Made by a program: the position numbers and the translations under genes. Under the pieces are notes generated by a model. The model did not search any database and was not told the DNA's origin. It was given only the letters and a program-made list of their open reading frames with translations. A stretch of DNA of 64,000 nt from CAZGCA01 sp964524145 (lineage in GTDB: Bacteria; Hydrogenedentota; CAZGCA01), in assembly GCA_964524145.1 (NCBI GenBank), contig CAZGCA010000007.1:1-64000 (forward strand), written 5' to 3'. Below, in pieces: positions 32,088 to 41,405 of the stretch. Every line of letters starts with the position of its first letter. Position 1 is the stretch's first letter.

Positions 32088-33377
32088 ATGAACAGACGAT
32101 GCCGGCTCAATGCTGCTCTAGTTGTCCTTGTCATGACGGGAGTCAACGGTTTCGCGTCTGCTGACGACATTCCGACCGGCGTTGTATTCCATCACGAGAC
32201 TCACAGACACCTGCACTGCGATGGCGCTGACGGACACGGCGACAACTGGTGCCAGACCTGGGCAAGTGACGGCAACATCCATACCTTCGCCGACGACGGT
32301 TTCGGCTGGATACCTCGCGCCCAACGAAATACACCTCGTTTCGGAAGAGGTTACAGTTGCCGGCTCTGGAAAATCACCGGCGACGTGAACGACCGGGCTG
32401 CCTTCGACCTCCCCAACCAGCCCACCTATCGGTTTCCCACGAAATGGTTCGGCTTCGGCGTCATATCGGTGGACGGCGTCCTGTACGGCACCATCTCTCA
32501 CGTTGGCGGGTCCGGCAGTGGATGGGGCCGGCCTTTCAACGGTTTCAAACTCGTCTATTCGCCGGACCTGGGCACGACGTGGCACCTCCATGGCGGAAGA
32601 AGGCTTGAGCCGGGGGGGCACTCCGGACCCCACAACTCCATGGAGCCCGAGGACAACTTCTTCTGGAACGAGGATCCCACGACTATCACCGACCGGTGGG
32701 ACGTGACTAAAACAGGCTATGCCTTTACTTCGGTGTACCCGGTGCAATGCGGCCAGGATAACAGCCTGGCCAAGGATGACTACGTCTACTGGTACGCGCC
32801 CGACGTTCCCGCGCATCGCCTGAACCTTGCCCGCGTCAAGAAGGATCAGATCACTGACAAGTCGAAGTGGGAGTTTTTCAAGCAATGGAACGAGAGCGAA
32901 CCTGTCTGGACGAGTAACATCAACGAACGCGGTACCGTGATGGAATACCCGAGACGTTACAAGGACTGGGTAGCCTGCTGGCGGGGAAACAAGCCCAGCG
33001 TTGTCTACAACCCCGGGCTGGACAAGTTCATTATGATCAACTGGATCGAGTACAAGACGGCCTATTGGAACTTCTCCCGCCTCAACCCAGTTCGCGGCGT
33101 GAAATCGTACGCGCTGGGACTCTACTATTCTGACCATCCTTATGGCCCCTGGAATGAATTCTATTGGGACTTCAACTTCAGACCGGGAGGAAGGCGTTAC
33201 TCCATCTATCATCCGCAGCTTTCCCCGAAGTGGATCGAGGACGACGGCAGAACCATGTACATGGTTTTCACGTCGCGATCGTCCTTTGGCACGGAGGGCA
33301 ATCCCGAAGAATATGTTGATGCCAGACAGACCGATTATGCCTGGAACGACATGAAGCTCACGATCCGAACCGACTAG
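32088..33377 (+). CDS. DUF4185-like secreted beta-propeller glycosidase
   Basis: A 429-aa secreted protein (signal ends F-A-S-A-D) with the DUF4185 pattern: N-W-C-Q-T-W-A-S-D-G-N, G-V-I-S-V-D-G-V-L-Y, Y-S-P-D-L-G-T-T-W, Q-D-N-S-L-A-K-D-D-Y-V-Y-W-Y-A-P, L-A-R-V-K-K-D-Q-I, K-P-S-V-V-Y-N-P-G-L-D and L-S-P-K-W-I-E-D-D-G-R-T-M-Y. As I recall, part of DUF4185 is GH183, endo-D-arabinanases of five-bladed propeller fold. Its pairing with a DUF2961 protein mirrors endo/exo D-arabinan systems. The match is by eye and needs a profile search. Confidence 0.78.
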   Translation: MNRRCRLNAALVVLVMTGVNGFASADDIPTGVVFHHETHRHLHCDGADGHGDNWCQTWASDGNIHTFADDGFGWIPRAQRNTPRFGRGYSCRLWKITGDVNDRAAFDLPNQPTYRFPTKWFGFGVISVDGVLYGTISHVGGSGSGWGRPFNGFKLVYSPDLGTTWHLHGGRRLEPGGHSGPHNSMEPEDNFFWNEDPTTITDRWDVTKTGYAFTSVYPVQCGQDNSLAKDDYVYWYAPDVPAHRLNLARVKKDQITDKSKWEFFKQWNESEPVWTSNINERGTVMEYPRRYKDWVACWRGNKPSVVYNPGLDKFIMINWIEYKTAYWNFSRLNPVRGVKSYALGLYYSDHPYGPWNEFYWDFNFRPGGRRYSIYHPQLSPKWIEDDGRTMYMVFTSRSSFGTEGNPEEYVDARQTDYAWNDMKLTIRTD

Positions 33378-33765
33378 ACGCCCGTGGTCGTCGCGGGGAG
33401 GGTTAAATGGGAAATCCCGGAAAACACGTACCTGGCATCGGCTTCGTCGTCCAGCACTGTCAGCATCTCGAAAAATTCACTTGACTTCCAGCGCCTTATC
33501 ATGTATCATAACACCCAGAACCTAACAAAACCAAACATCTGGAGGGCAAACGGACGAGGCGTCAGCGGTGCTGCAGATGCTCGCGTGCGGGTTTGAGGAA
33601 GCGGGTGTCGGGTAGCGTTCTGCGTTTTCGTGATGGAAGTAGTGGGATCAAGGCGGTGAAGGGAGGTGACGATAACTCAGAGGAGGTGTTACGTGAGTGT
33701 TCAGCAGTGTTTTGTGAGCGTTGAACGGGGTGGTTTTCCCAACCAGAGTACAGGAGGTCAGAGAC
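33378..33765. other. Intergenic region: promoter and long leader
   Basis: Besides the promoter-box at 33481-33537, the remaining 228 bp before the prepilin are purine-rich and hold several AGGAGG-like runs but no convincing gene. A regulatory leader RNA is possible; no known riboswitch pattern was recognised. Confidence 0.5.
33481..33537 (+). promoter_or_regulatory. Conserved promoter and box, copy 2 (prepilin)
   Basis: TTGACT (33481-33486), 17-bp spacer, TATCAT (33504-33509), then AACA, 2 nt, CAGAA, 3 nt, AACAAAA, 1 nt, CAAACAT. Same fixed positions as the boxes at 28933-28994 (minus) and 41167-41223 (minus). It faces the prepilin at 33766 and would give a leader of about 250 nt. Confidence 0.8.
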
Positions 33766-34743
33766 ATGAAGTGGCGTAAAGGTTTTACACTGATAGAACT
33801 GCTGGTGGTTATTGCGATCATCGGCATCCTTGCGGCCATTCTGCTTCCCGCATTGGCGCGGGCGCGTGAAGCGGCGCGCAGGGCGAGCTGCGCGAACAAT
33901 CTCAAGCAGAATGGGTTGGCGCTTAAGATGTACGCCAACGAGTGGGACGGGATGTTTCCGCCTATGGTGGCCTCGGCCGAGCCGCATGTGAACTGTGACG
34001 ATCCCGCGCTTGGGTCAATGTTCTCGCCTGGATCCATAGCAGGCATGTGGAGTACGAACGCAATGTACCCCGAATACATCTCGGACTTGAACGTGCTCGT
34101 CTGCCCGTCGGATGCGATGTTCACCGAAGACAGCCTCTACAGTCCCGTTACCGGCAAGTTGACGATCTACCTTCCGTGCGCTAACGAAGGCCAAGGCATG
34201 GCGTCTGCCGATGGGAGCTATTTCTATACCGGCCACATGTTGGACAGGATATCGGACAACCCGAACGAAACCATGGATGGCAGCAGCCTTCCGGGTTGGC
34301 CCTCCGGTCTCGCCGACAATACGGTTTCGTCCCAAATGATGTTCTACGTCTTGGTTACTAATCTGGGCGCCGGTTTGAGCCTGAATGAGCGCATTGCTCA
34401 GATCGTGGGCGACATTTCGCTGAACCCTGTTATCGAATCCATGATCGGGACCGGACACGGCAACGGCGGTAGCAACACGCTCTATCACCTCCGTGAAGGG
34501 ATCGAGCGGTTTCTGATAACGGATATCAACAATCCCGCAGGCAGCGCCAAAGCGCAAAGTGAAATCCCCGTGATGTGGGACAATCTTTCCACTGTGCCGG
34601 CAGGATTCAGCCATATACCGGGCGGGTCGAATGTACTGTACATGGACGGTCATGTGACGTTCCAACGGTACCCCACCTCTGAAGGCCCGGCCAACAGGGG
34701 CATGGCTAATGCTATCGGGGTTTTCGTGCCGAGCGGGCAGTAA
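33766..34743 (+). CDS. Type II/IV prepilin-like protein with H-X9-DG motif
   Basis: A 325-aa pseudopilin-like protein: M-K-W-R-K-G, F-T-L-I-E-L-L-V-V-I-A (cleavage after Gly, Glu5 present), helix, A-R-E-A-A-R-R-A-S-C-A-N-N-L-K-Q, and near the end H-I-P-G-G-S-N-V-L-Y-M-D-G-H. AGGAGGT lies 8 nt before the ATG; the frame is open upstream to 33721. It is a single-gene unit between a promoter of the conserved type and a strong terminator at 34889, so it is expressed with the sugar operon and the beta-lactamase-like gene (inference). Confidence 0.9.
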   Translation: MKWRKGFTLIELLVVIAIIGILAAILLPALARAREAARRASCANNLKQNGLALKMYANEWDGMFPPMVASAEPHVNCDDPALGSMFSPGSIAGMWSTNAMYPEYISDLNVLVCPSDAMFTEDSLYSPVTGKLTIYLPCANEGQGMASADGSYFYTGHMLDRISDNPNETMDGSSLPGWPSGLADNTVSSQMMFYVLVTNLGAGLSLNERIAQIVGDISLNPVIESMIGTGHGNGGSNTLYHLREGIERFLITDINNPAGSAKAQSEIPVMWDNLSTVPAGFSHIPGGSNVLYMDGHVTFQRYPTSEGPANRGMANAIGVFVPSGQ

Positions 34744-34888
34744 CAATACCCGAGAAGAATGCATTGAATTCTCGATGCCCATGGTTACGGTTCGAGTTAG
34801 GGAACGGCCCGGCGTTGAAGAGGTTGGTCTTTTCGCGCAGGGAACCGTTGGGATAGGACGAATTCGGGAGGTATCCCGTTATTCTTTA

Positions 34889-34920
34889 GCGCAGGCCGTT
34901 TTGGCCTGCGCTTTTCTTTA
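34889..34920 (+). terminator. Rho-independent terminator after the prepilin
   Basis: Perfect 9-bp stem GCGCAGGCC / GGCCTGCGC around loop GTTTT, followed by TTTTCTTTA. 145 bp after the prepilin stop. Confidence 0.92.
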
Positions 34921-35025
34921 TTGATTCCATAATGGCAAGCGTATATGCTGGCCGCACAAACAGAACGTGCAGCACGTCCAAGCAGGATAAACGCACCCTG
35001 AAGCAGCTTGGAAAGGTAGGTTAGA

Positions 35026-37014
35026 ATGAGAAGGATTATCTGTATCGCCATCTTGGCCACACTCTTGAGCCCAATGGCAGGATTCGGCTGGGTTCCGCCC
35101 AAACTGGCGGAATTAGGAAGCGCCGGATTTGCTTCGAGGGAGTCAGTGGCGCCCGGTTCGCTCGCCCAAAGAACTCTGGTCTATACGGTCGGCGAGTCGG
35201 GAATCAGCCAGCACGGCTCAATTCAAATCAGGGTCCCGTTTACCCTGGCGCGTTTCGAGTTCAGTATGCCGCAGACGTTATCCCCAGAGCTGGAATGCTA
35301 CATATCAGCCGAATGCTCGAATGATGGAACGAAACTTGACATCGAGATTGGCTCTTTGGCGATGTTTGTCGAGGGGCGTCCGGCGACTGAAGACGATCCG
35401 CCCGTCATAGAGGGCGGCAACGCCGTCGTATCCGATCTACAATTCATGAGAATGATGACCCGGGTAAAGGAGTCAGGTCCCGTTGTCGCCTCGGGCGCTA
35501 AAAACTATCCAATCGTCATATCCGTAGCCGAAGGCGCACTCAAGCAAGGGGACACGATTTCGGTTGCTCTGGGAGAAGGGAAAGGACTCCGCGCTCCAAC
35601 ATTAGCGACTCCCTACTTACGGTTTCGTGTTTTCGTTGATCCGGACGGGGATGGGCGATACGACGGCGAACTGACCCGCACGCCCATGCTCGACGTGCGG
35701 CGTCCGGACAGCCGGCGGTTCGAGATCACCGCACCGCTTCAATTTGAAAGGGGCAAGCCGTTCGAAGCGCATATTGTCGCGTTGACGCCGTATGCGGGCT
35801 TGGATGTGAGTCGCGGGATCGACCGGTTCTTCGAGGGAGAACTGACGGTCTGGCTCAGTGAGGAGCGTGAAGAGGCGAAGTCGGTAGAGTTTGCTGCCGA
35901 CTGCAAAGGCTCTATCCGTGTGCCCGGCTTGACCCTCTCGAAGCCGGGGCTGTACCAGCTCCATGTCCGCGATTCCAGTACCGGCCTGGAAGGAACAAGC
36001 CATCACATTGAATGCGTCGAGGGGCCGGTCGCGCCGGTCTATTGGGGCGACCTGCACGTTCATACCGCCCTTTCATACGACGCTTGGGAACAGGCATCGC
36101 CTGAGTACGCGTATCCCTGGGCCCGTGAGATTGCGAACCTGGATTTCGCTGCTATCACCGACCACACCGAGCCAAACTTCGGCGAGAAAGAGTTCGAGAT
36201 CGTCAAGCGGCTGGCGAGAGAGCATAACCGCCCGGGCGAATTCGTGACGTTCCCTGCGTACGAATGGTCCGGACAAGAAAGAATGGGCGGAGATCACAAC
36301 GTGTTCTTCCTCGACGACGATGCGCCGCTTTACCGTCATGTCGATGAACCCACTCGCCATCTTGCAGACTTGCTGGAGAAAGTGAAGACGCACAGGGCGT
36401 TCGTCATTCCGCATTTTGTGGGACGCCGCGCGAATTGGGACATCCCCCTGGATGGCAAGGCAGCCGATATTTCCCGGTGTGTTGTGGAGATCTACTCGGC
36501 CCATCGGTCTTCGGAATTCGGCGATGGGCTTGTGAACGACGGACTGAAGAAGTGGAAGCTCGGTTTCATCGGCTCCGGAGATGGGCACGAAGGCCATCCT
36601 GGTGACACGTATAATGTCTTCACGGAAATGGGGTTGCACGGCGGTCTGGCTGCGGTGCGAGCGAAAGAACTCACACGTCGCGGCATCGCGCAGGCGCTAT
36701 ACTCCCGCAACTGTTACGCAACTTCAGGAGAACGACAGTATATCGAGTTCTGGGCCGATGATCACAGGATGGGCTCTTCGTTTGTGATGACGACAAGTCC
36801 CGTGTTCAGGGTCAAAGCATTCGGCACAGCCGACGTCTGGAAAGTTGATTTGATTAAGAACGGCGAGATCATCGCCACAAAAGAGATCAATCAACCAATG
36901 GCCGTAACGGATTTCACGGATGGCGGGTTCGACGAAAAACCTTCCTACTACTACGTTCGAGTCACCTTTGCAGACGGAGAACGGGCCTGGGCCAGCCCCG
37001 TTTGGGTGAACTGA
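35026..37014 (+). CDS. DUF3604 (PHP-like) exported protein
   Basis: A 662-aa secreted protein (signal ends near G-F-G-W). The first 330 residues are beta-rich and unassigned. From about 345 comes W-G-D-L-H-V-H-T-A-L-S-Y-D-A, then F-A-A-I-T-D-H-T-E, F-P-A-Y-E-W-S-G, F-V-I-P-H-F-V-G and G-S-G-D-G-H-E-G-H-P-G-D-T-Y, the His/Asp pattern of PHP-type metal sites found in DUF3604. The activity of this family is not well established; phosphoesterase or hydrolase chemistry is likely. Own start with AAAGGTAGG. It is followed, convergently, by an oxidoreductase gene 8 bp away. Confidence 0.85.
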   Translation: MRRIICIAILATLLSPMAGFGWVPPKLAELGSAGFASRESVAPGSLAQRTLVYTVGESGISQHGSIQIRVPFTLARFEFSMPQTLSPELECYISAECSNDGTKLDIEIGSLAMFVEGRPATEDDPPVIEGGNAVVSDLQFMRMMTRVKESGPVVASGAKNYPIVISVAEGALKQGDTISVALGEGKGLRAPTLATPYLRFRVFVDPDGDGRYDGELTRTPMLDVRRPDSRRFEITAPLQFERGKPFEAHIVALTPYAGLDVSRGIDRFFEGELTVWLSEEREEAKSVEFAADCKGSIRVPGLTLSKPGLYQLHVRDSSTGLEGTSHHIECVEGPVAPVYWGDLHVHTALSYDAWEQASPEYAYPWAREIANLDFAAITDHTEPNFGEKEFEIVKRLAREHNRPGEFVTFPAYEWSGQERMGGDHNVFFLDDDAPLYRHVDEPTRHLADLLEKVKTHRAFVIPHFVGRRANWDIPLDGKAADISRCVVEIYSAHRSSEFGDGLVNDGLKKWKLGFIGSGDGHEGHPGDTYNVFTEMGLHGGLAAVRAKELTRRGIAQALYSRNCYATSGERQYIEFWADDHRMGSSFVMTTSPVFRVKAFGTADVWKVDLIKNGEIIATKEINQPMAVTDFTDGGFDEKPSYYYVRVTFADGERAWASPVWVN

Positions 37015-37022
37015 GATTGGGC

Positions 37023-38351
37023 TTAAACTAGCTTTGTCACGCCCGGTACCGCCACCGGTTGCATGGGCAAGGGGCCAAACTTCACTGTTTCAGGGCTCAG
37101 GTCTGACTTGGAGGCTTCCATAAGCCATTTCCATGTCACAACCTGTCCGGTATAGGCGCTCATACGGCCCATGATCGCCGTCAGCGTGCTTTCTGCGACT
37201 TGCCTACCTTCATTGATCGCTTTGCCTTCGCGAATACTCGCAATCATGTCGGCATATTCCTGCACCACGGGTCTGGGCGCCGGGCCATCGTATTGAAATG
37301 GCTTCTCTCCCTCGATAGCCATGCGTGCGAAATCCACGTACCCTCTCCCTTTCGTGCCCACCAACCGGATGTCATTTCGAGTGCTGGCTCCATCGATCTG
37401 GCTGCCCAGGTACTGGATGCGAACCCCATTGGGATACTCATATTCAGCGGCACAATGGTCGAAGATGTTGCCACATTCCGGGGCTGTGCGGACTTGCCGC
37501 CCTCCCAAAGCCATGCATTGCACCGGCGGCGACTGCATTGCCCAATTGATGAGATCCAGGTTATGCACATGCATTTCCACAATGAAATCACCGGACAGCC
37601 AGGTCACAAAGAGCCATCGTCGAATCTGCCACTCCATGTCGGACCACTCAGGTCTTCTCTTCCGTTCGGCTCTCCGCCAATTCAACATGGCCCCCCCGCA
37701 TCTGACGCACTGGCCGCCCAAGACTTCACCGATGTCACCGTTGTGAATCCGTTCCATGGCCGCCATGATATGTCGCGCGCGCCGCATCTGCGTGCCGGCC
37801 ACGACAGTCAGACCTTTTGCCCTGGCCCTTTCGGAGGTTTCAATAAACGAGCGGACTCCCGCCGGATCGACCGCAATCGGTTTTTCCACAAACACATGTT
37901 TTCCCGCTTCCACGGCCGCTCTGAAATGTTTCGGACGGAAATACGGCGGCGCGGTTAGAATGACCATGTCAACGTCGCAGGCAAGCACCTTCTCGTAAGC
38001 ATCAAAGCCTACGAAGATTCTCTCTGGGGTGACTTTGTATATCTCGTCCACTGGCAGATTTCTTTTCTTGAGATTTCCCGGGATGGCTCTTCGCGCTCTG
38101 TCCATCTGGTCTTGAAACAGATCCCCCATCGCCACAAGCTCAACGCCTTCCGACGACTCGGCACAGTGTATGATTCCCGCCCCCGTTCCGCGATCGCCGC
38201 ATCCGATAAGGCCCACACGGATCTTGTCCGATCCTTTGGCCACGGCGCGCCTCGATACGAGCGTCGCCGTCCCCACGGCCGCTGAGGCCTTGAGGAAGTC
38301 CCTCCGTGAAAAATTCTCGGCCCGCTTTCTGTTGTCTGGTTTCTCTTGCAT
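37023..38351 (-). CDS. Tat-exported Gfo/Idh/MocA oxidoreductase
   Basis: A 442-aa oxidoreductase with Tat leader F-S-R-R-D-F-L-K-A-S. Rossmann motif G-L-I-G-C-G-D-R-G-T-G, E-K-P motif in V-F-V-E-K-P-I-A-V, and a C-terminal domain with G-D-F-I-V-E-M-H-V-H-N-L-D. This leader and the G-D-R-G-T-G variant are common in exported family members, some of which are GH109-type alpha-N-acetylgalactosaminidases that use NAD transiently. AAGGAG sets the start at 38351; the frame opens at 38372. Follows the propeller gene by 92 bp on the same strand. Confidence 0.9.
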   Translation of the reverse strand: MQEKPDNRKRAENFSRRDFLKASAAVGTATLVSRRAVAKGSDKIRVGLIGCGDRGTGAGIIHCAESSEGVELVAMGDLFQDQMDRARRAIPGNLKKRNLPVDEIYKVTPERIFVGFDAYEKVLACDVDMVILTAPPYFRPKHFRAAVEAGKHVFVEKPIAVDPAGVRSFIETSERARAKGLTVVAGTQMRRARHIMAAMERIHNGDIGEVLGGQCVRCGGAMLNWRRAERKRRPEWSDMEWQIRRWLFVTWLSGDFIVEMHVHNLDLINWAMQSPPVQCMALGGRQVRTAPECGNIFDHCAAEYEYPNGVRIQYLGSQIDGASTRNDIRLVGTKGRGYVDFARMAIEGEKPFQYDGPAPRPVVQEYADMIASIREGKAINEGRQVAESTLTAIMGRMSAYTGQVVTWKWLMEASKSDLSPETVKFGPLPMQPVAVPGVTKLV

Positions 38352-38443
38352 GATTGACTCCTTCAACCTCACTTGAACAACCTCTCAATTCACCTAGAAC
38401 GCTTCGTAACTCTTCTCCTTCGCGCTTAACGCCAAAGACAGTG

Positions 38444-39784
38444 TCAGGGCTTAGTGATTCCGCTGACGTCAAGGAGGTATATCTGCCGCTTCCCTCCCTC
38501 ATGCATCGAGTCAATCGTGATGTGTGTGCCGTCCCGGTTCCAGCGCGGGTGCAGGTCGCAACGGAACTCGCCCCTGTCCTTTGGAGGCAGGTAGAATCTG
38601 CCCAGAGTGACAAGCTTGGAATCGGACGGTCTAAACAGCATAAGCGTCTGCATCCGCGTCTCGTCCGGATACAAGTCGGTGAGTATCCACTGCCCATCGG
38701 GTGAATAGGTGCAGTGCCCATCCTTCCTGAGGATTCCTTCGCCTACAACTTCGTGGGAGTCACTGATATCTTCGTAGAGGAAGAACCGGCGACCCGTGCC
38801 GGGTTCGATGGCCCATGCGAGTATGTGCCGGGGGTCGCGCCAAATGAAGTGAGACACCATTGCGTGGTTGTTGACGCAATGCAGGCCCGTGCCGTCTGGT
38901 GCGATCGTGAACATGCGCGTGACCCACTTGCCTTCTTTCACCGGCCGCTCATAGGCCCGATGGAGAAAGATGAATCGCGTCCCATCCGTGTTGTACAACA
39001 GGTGATTGAACCAATGCTTCCCGTTCGTTGTTGTTTCACGAGGGATTGATGCGATTTGGTCCAGGGTGACGATCAAGCGCGACTCACCGCTCTCAAGGTC
39101 GACCACATAAATGCCGTCCTCGGCGGGATGCAGTTCATCGGCATAATGATCGATTACACCCTTGTATCCGTACCCGGGACGTGTGTCGTCTGTGCGGGCA
39201 AAGTTTACGCTTACCCCTTGTTTGCCGTCCGGGCTCACTGCGTAGATCGGCCTCGGAAGCGTGCGTGACTCACCCGTGAACACGTCGAGAATAATCGCTA
39301 CGTACGAATCTCCCCGGCGATCGTTGTAGAGTACTTCGCTGTTCGAGCCCGGTAACCACTGCAGCATACATCCTTGCTGCCAACCCCACGCGCGACTCTC
39401 GCCCAATTCAATCCATCGGTCGCCATCCTCGAGGTCGATCATGCCAAGTCGAACCACATCATCTGGTAAAGGTTTCCGCCTCTGGATGTCAACTTCCATG
39501 CCCAGAACATATCGGCCCGTAGTATCAAACTGCAGTTTATCGTAATAGCTGAACCAATGGCCCTTGGGACCGCGCGTGATGGCGCGTATAGGCACACTGG
39601 CCTCAAAGGCCTTTGCCGGCGTCTCCGAATCCGTCCTGTCTTGCGCCGCTGACACCATCGCCACGGCAGTGCCCGCCACGGCAATGCCCACCGTTGCCAT
39701 CAGGTACATGAGAAACCTCCTTCGCCGTATTCTGCTACGCCCCATGTCTCCATCAAAACGGGGTAACCTCACCGCGGGACCCAT
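38444..39784 (-). CDS. Exported TolB/PL22-like beta-propeller protein
   Basis: About 446 aa. A basic n-region (R-S-R-I-R-R-R-R-F-L-M-Y-L) and a hydrophobic helix give a membrane or Tat-like leader. The rest is propeller-like, with repeats such as Y-S-P-D-G-Q-W-I-L-T-D, H-P-R-W-N-R-D-G-T-H-I-T-I-D-S and Y-D-K-L-Q-F-D-T-T-G-R-Y. The H-W-F-N-H and D-L-H-P-R-W blocks resemble oligogalacturonate lyase (PL22) and related uncharacterised proteins. Catalysis is uncertain. Start is unclear: 39784 and 39745 are both possible, and 39745 begins nearer the basic region. 16 bp after the beta-lactamase-like gene, so cotranscribed. Confidence 0.7.
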   Translation of the reverse strand: MGPAVRLPRFDGDMGRSRIRRRRFLMYLMATVGIAVAGTAVAMVSAAQDRTDSETPAKAFEASVPIRAITRGPKGHWFSYYDKLQFDTTGRYVLGMEVDIQRRKPLPDDVVRLGMIDLEDGDRWIELGESRAWGWQQGCMLQWLPGSNSEVLYNDRRGDSYVAIILDVFTGESRTLPRPIYAVSPDGKQGVSVNFARTDDTRPGYGYKGVIDHYADELHPAEDGIYVVDLESGESRLIVTLDQIASIPRETTTNGKHWFNHLLYNTDGTRFIFLHRAYERPVKEGKWVTRMFTIAPDGTGLHCVNNHAMVSHFIWRDPRHILAWAIEPGTGRRFFLYEDISDSHEVVGEGILRKDGHCTYSPDGQWILTDLYPDETRMQTLMLFRPSDSKLVTLGRFYLPPKDRGEFRCDLHPRWNRDGTHITIDSMHEGGKRQIYLLDVSGITKP

Positions 39785-39800
39785 CTGAACCTGCCGGCGT

Positions 39801-41120
39801 CTATTCGTAACTCTCCACAATAGCATCGTACGTCGCGTTGTTCATGATAATTCGGGTAGGGTACGTGCCGCTGGGGATAAGCTGGGTGAAAACCATGCCA
39901 ACGAGCCTCTGGCGGTTGTCGATCCAGAAGTCGGTACTGGCGGCCCCACCCCAAGCGTACTGGCCCCCGCTGCCAAAGACGCTTCGTTCTACACCTTCCA
40001 AAACGACTGCGCCGCAATAGCCAAAACCGACGCCCGTTGTCCCGATCGGAGACAGTGAGGCGAGCGGCGCTTTGCCGAACTCCGGGCCAAGACGGTTTGT
40101 GGTCATTTCCCGGACACTCTCTTCGCTGAGAACCCGTACGCCGTCCAGCTCGCCGCCGTTGACGAGCATCTGTGCGAAGCGGAGGTAATCGGCCGCGGTG
40201 CCGACCATCCCTCCACCGCCGGAATCCTGGCTCGGGATCTTTAGATAAGGGCTTTCCGCGGGATCATCGATCAGCGTCATACCGCCGGCTTCCTTGTCGG
40301 GCCCGTAGTTAGCGGCGAAACGGTCCAACTTTTCCGCGGGCACGTGAAATCCGGAATCCTTCATGCCGAGCGGCTCGAAGATGCGGTCTCGGAGGAACTT
40401 CCCGTACCGCAGGCCTGAGACAACTTCGACAACCCGGCCCAGGATATCTATGGAGATCCCATAGTTCCATGCCGTCCCCGGGTGTGCCATGAGCGGCATG
40501 GATGCGGCTTTCTTCGCGAACTCTTCGAGTGTGAGGCCGCTTGCACCATTCCAATCCACACCGTTTTCGGAGTACATTTCGGCAACCGGGTTCTTGCTGA
40601 AATCGTAGGTCAATCCGGACGTGTGTGTCAGGAGATGTCTGATAGTGATCGGTCGATCCGCCGGCACGGTGTGTGTTGAACCGTCGTCGTCTTCAAGGAG
40701 CACCTCCATCTCGGCGAATTCCGGAATGTATTTGGCGACTGGGTCCGACACCGCAATCTTGCCTTCCTGCACGAGAATCATGATGGCTGCGCCAGTGACG
40801 GGCTTGGTCATGGAATACATGCGGAAGATGGTGTCGGGCCGCATGGGTTTGCCTCGTTCGACGTCCATGTGCCCGAAGGCTTCAAAATGAACGACTTTGC
40901 CATCGCGGGCGACGACGGTGATGAGGCCCGCCACCTTGTCCTGGTCGACGAGAGGCTGCAGTTTCGTTTTGATCGCGGCGAGCTTCTCGGAGGACATGCC
41001 CACGGATTCGGGCTCCGCCAACGGCAGGCCAAATTGGGCATTTGAAAAGGCCTGTGCTGAGAGACAGAGTGAGGCCAAGAGAGCCAATACGGCGGTGATG
41101 CTTGTACGACGAATGCGCAT
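39801..41120 (-). CDS. Exported serine beta-lactamase/esterase family hydrolase
   Basis: A 439-aa secreted class C-like serine hydrolase. Signal ends A-Q-A-F-S-N-A. Catalytic S-x-x-K in M-Y-S-M-T-K-P-V-T-G, the Tyr motif in W-N-Y-G-I-S-I-D-I-L-G and W-G-G-A-A-S-T near the end, as in EstB-type esterases. More likely an esterase acting on glycan acyl groups than a drug-resistance enzyme. GGAGG 8 nt upstream sets 41120; the ORF opens at 41150. It is expressed from the conserved promoter box at 41167-41223 and leads a three-gene unit. Confidence 0.9.
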   Translation of the reverse strand: MRIRRTSITAVLALLASLCLSAQAFSNAQFGLPLAEPESVGMSSEKLAAIKTKLQPLVDQDKVAGLITVVARDGKVVHFEAFGHMDVERGKPMRPDTIFRMYSMTKPVTGAAIMILVQEGKIAVSDPVAKYIPEFAEMEVLLEDDDGSTHTVPADRPITIRHLLTHTSGLTYDFSKNPVAEMYSENGVDWNGASGLTLEEFAKKAASMPLMAHPGTAWNYGISIDILGRVVEVVSGLRYGKFLRDRIFEPLGMKDSGFHVPAEKLDRFAANYGPDKEAGGMTLIDDPAESPYLKIPSQDSGGGGMVGTAADYLRFAQMLVNGGELDGVRVLSEESVREMTTNRLGPEFGKAPLASLSPIGTTGVGFGYCGAVVLEGVERSVFGSGGQYAWGGAASTDFWIDNRQRLVGMVFTQLIPSGTYPTRIIMNNATYDAIVESYE

Positions 41121-41166
41121 GGTAACGTCCTCCTTCCGGGCTGTCCTCACCCGCTTGTTCTTGAAA

Positions 41167-41223
41167 TGTTTGCTTTTGTTGATTTCTGTATGTTATGATA
41201 CGTGCCGATACGCTGCAAGTCAA
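41167..41223 (-). promoter_or_regulatory. Conserved promoter and box, copy 3 (beta-lactamase-like operon)
   Basis: Minus strand: TTGACT (41223-41218), 17-bp spacer, TATCAT (41200-41195), then AACA, 2 nt, CAGAA, 3 nt, AACAAAA, 1 nt, CAAACAT. About 75 bp from the -10 to the start codon. Same fixed bases as the two other copies. Confidence 0.8.
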
Positions 41224-41405
41224 GTGGATTCGTCGAAATGCCGAGGTTGCTCGACGCGGAGCGTACTCATCGTCGGGGTTGAGCCGCGATGCCGGAGAGT
41301 GTACAAGGAGGGATTTGCGATGTGATAGGAGTCCTAAAGCGAATCAAAGACCATGAAGATGAGGTTGACGGAAAACGGGTGCATGAAGCGAAAGGAGAGA
41401 GACCA

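Noticed and set aside
39801..41120. Antibiotic-resistance beta-lactamase
   Set aside because: Motifs fit the broad class C/EstB esterase family; the context is glycan degradation, and nothing indicates drug hydrolysis.
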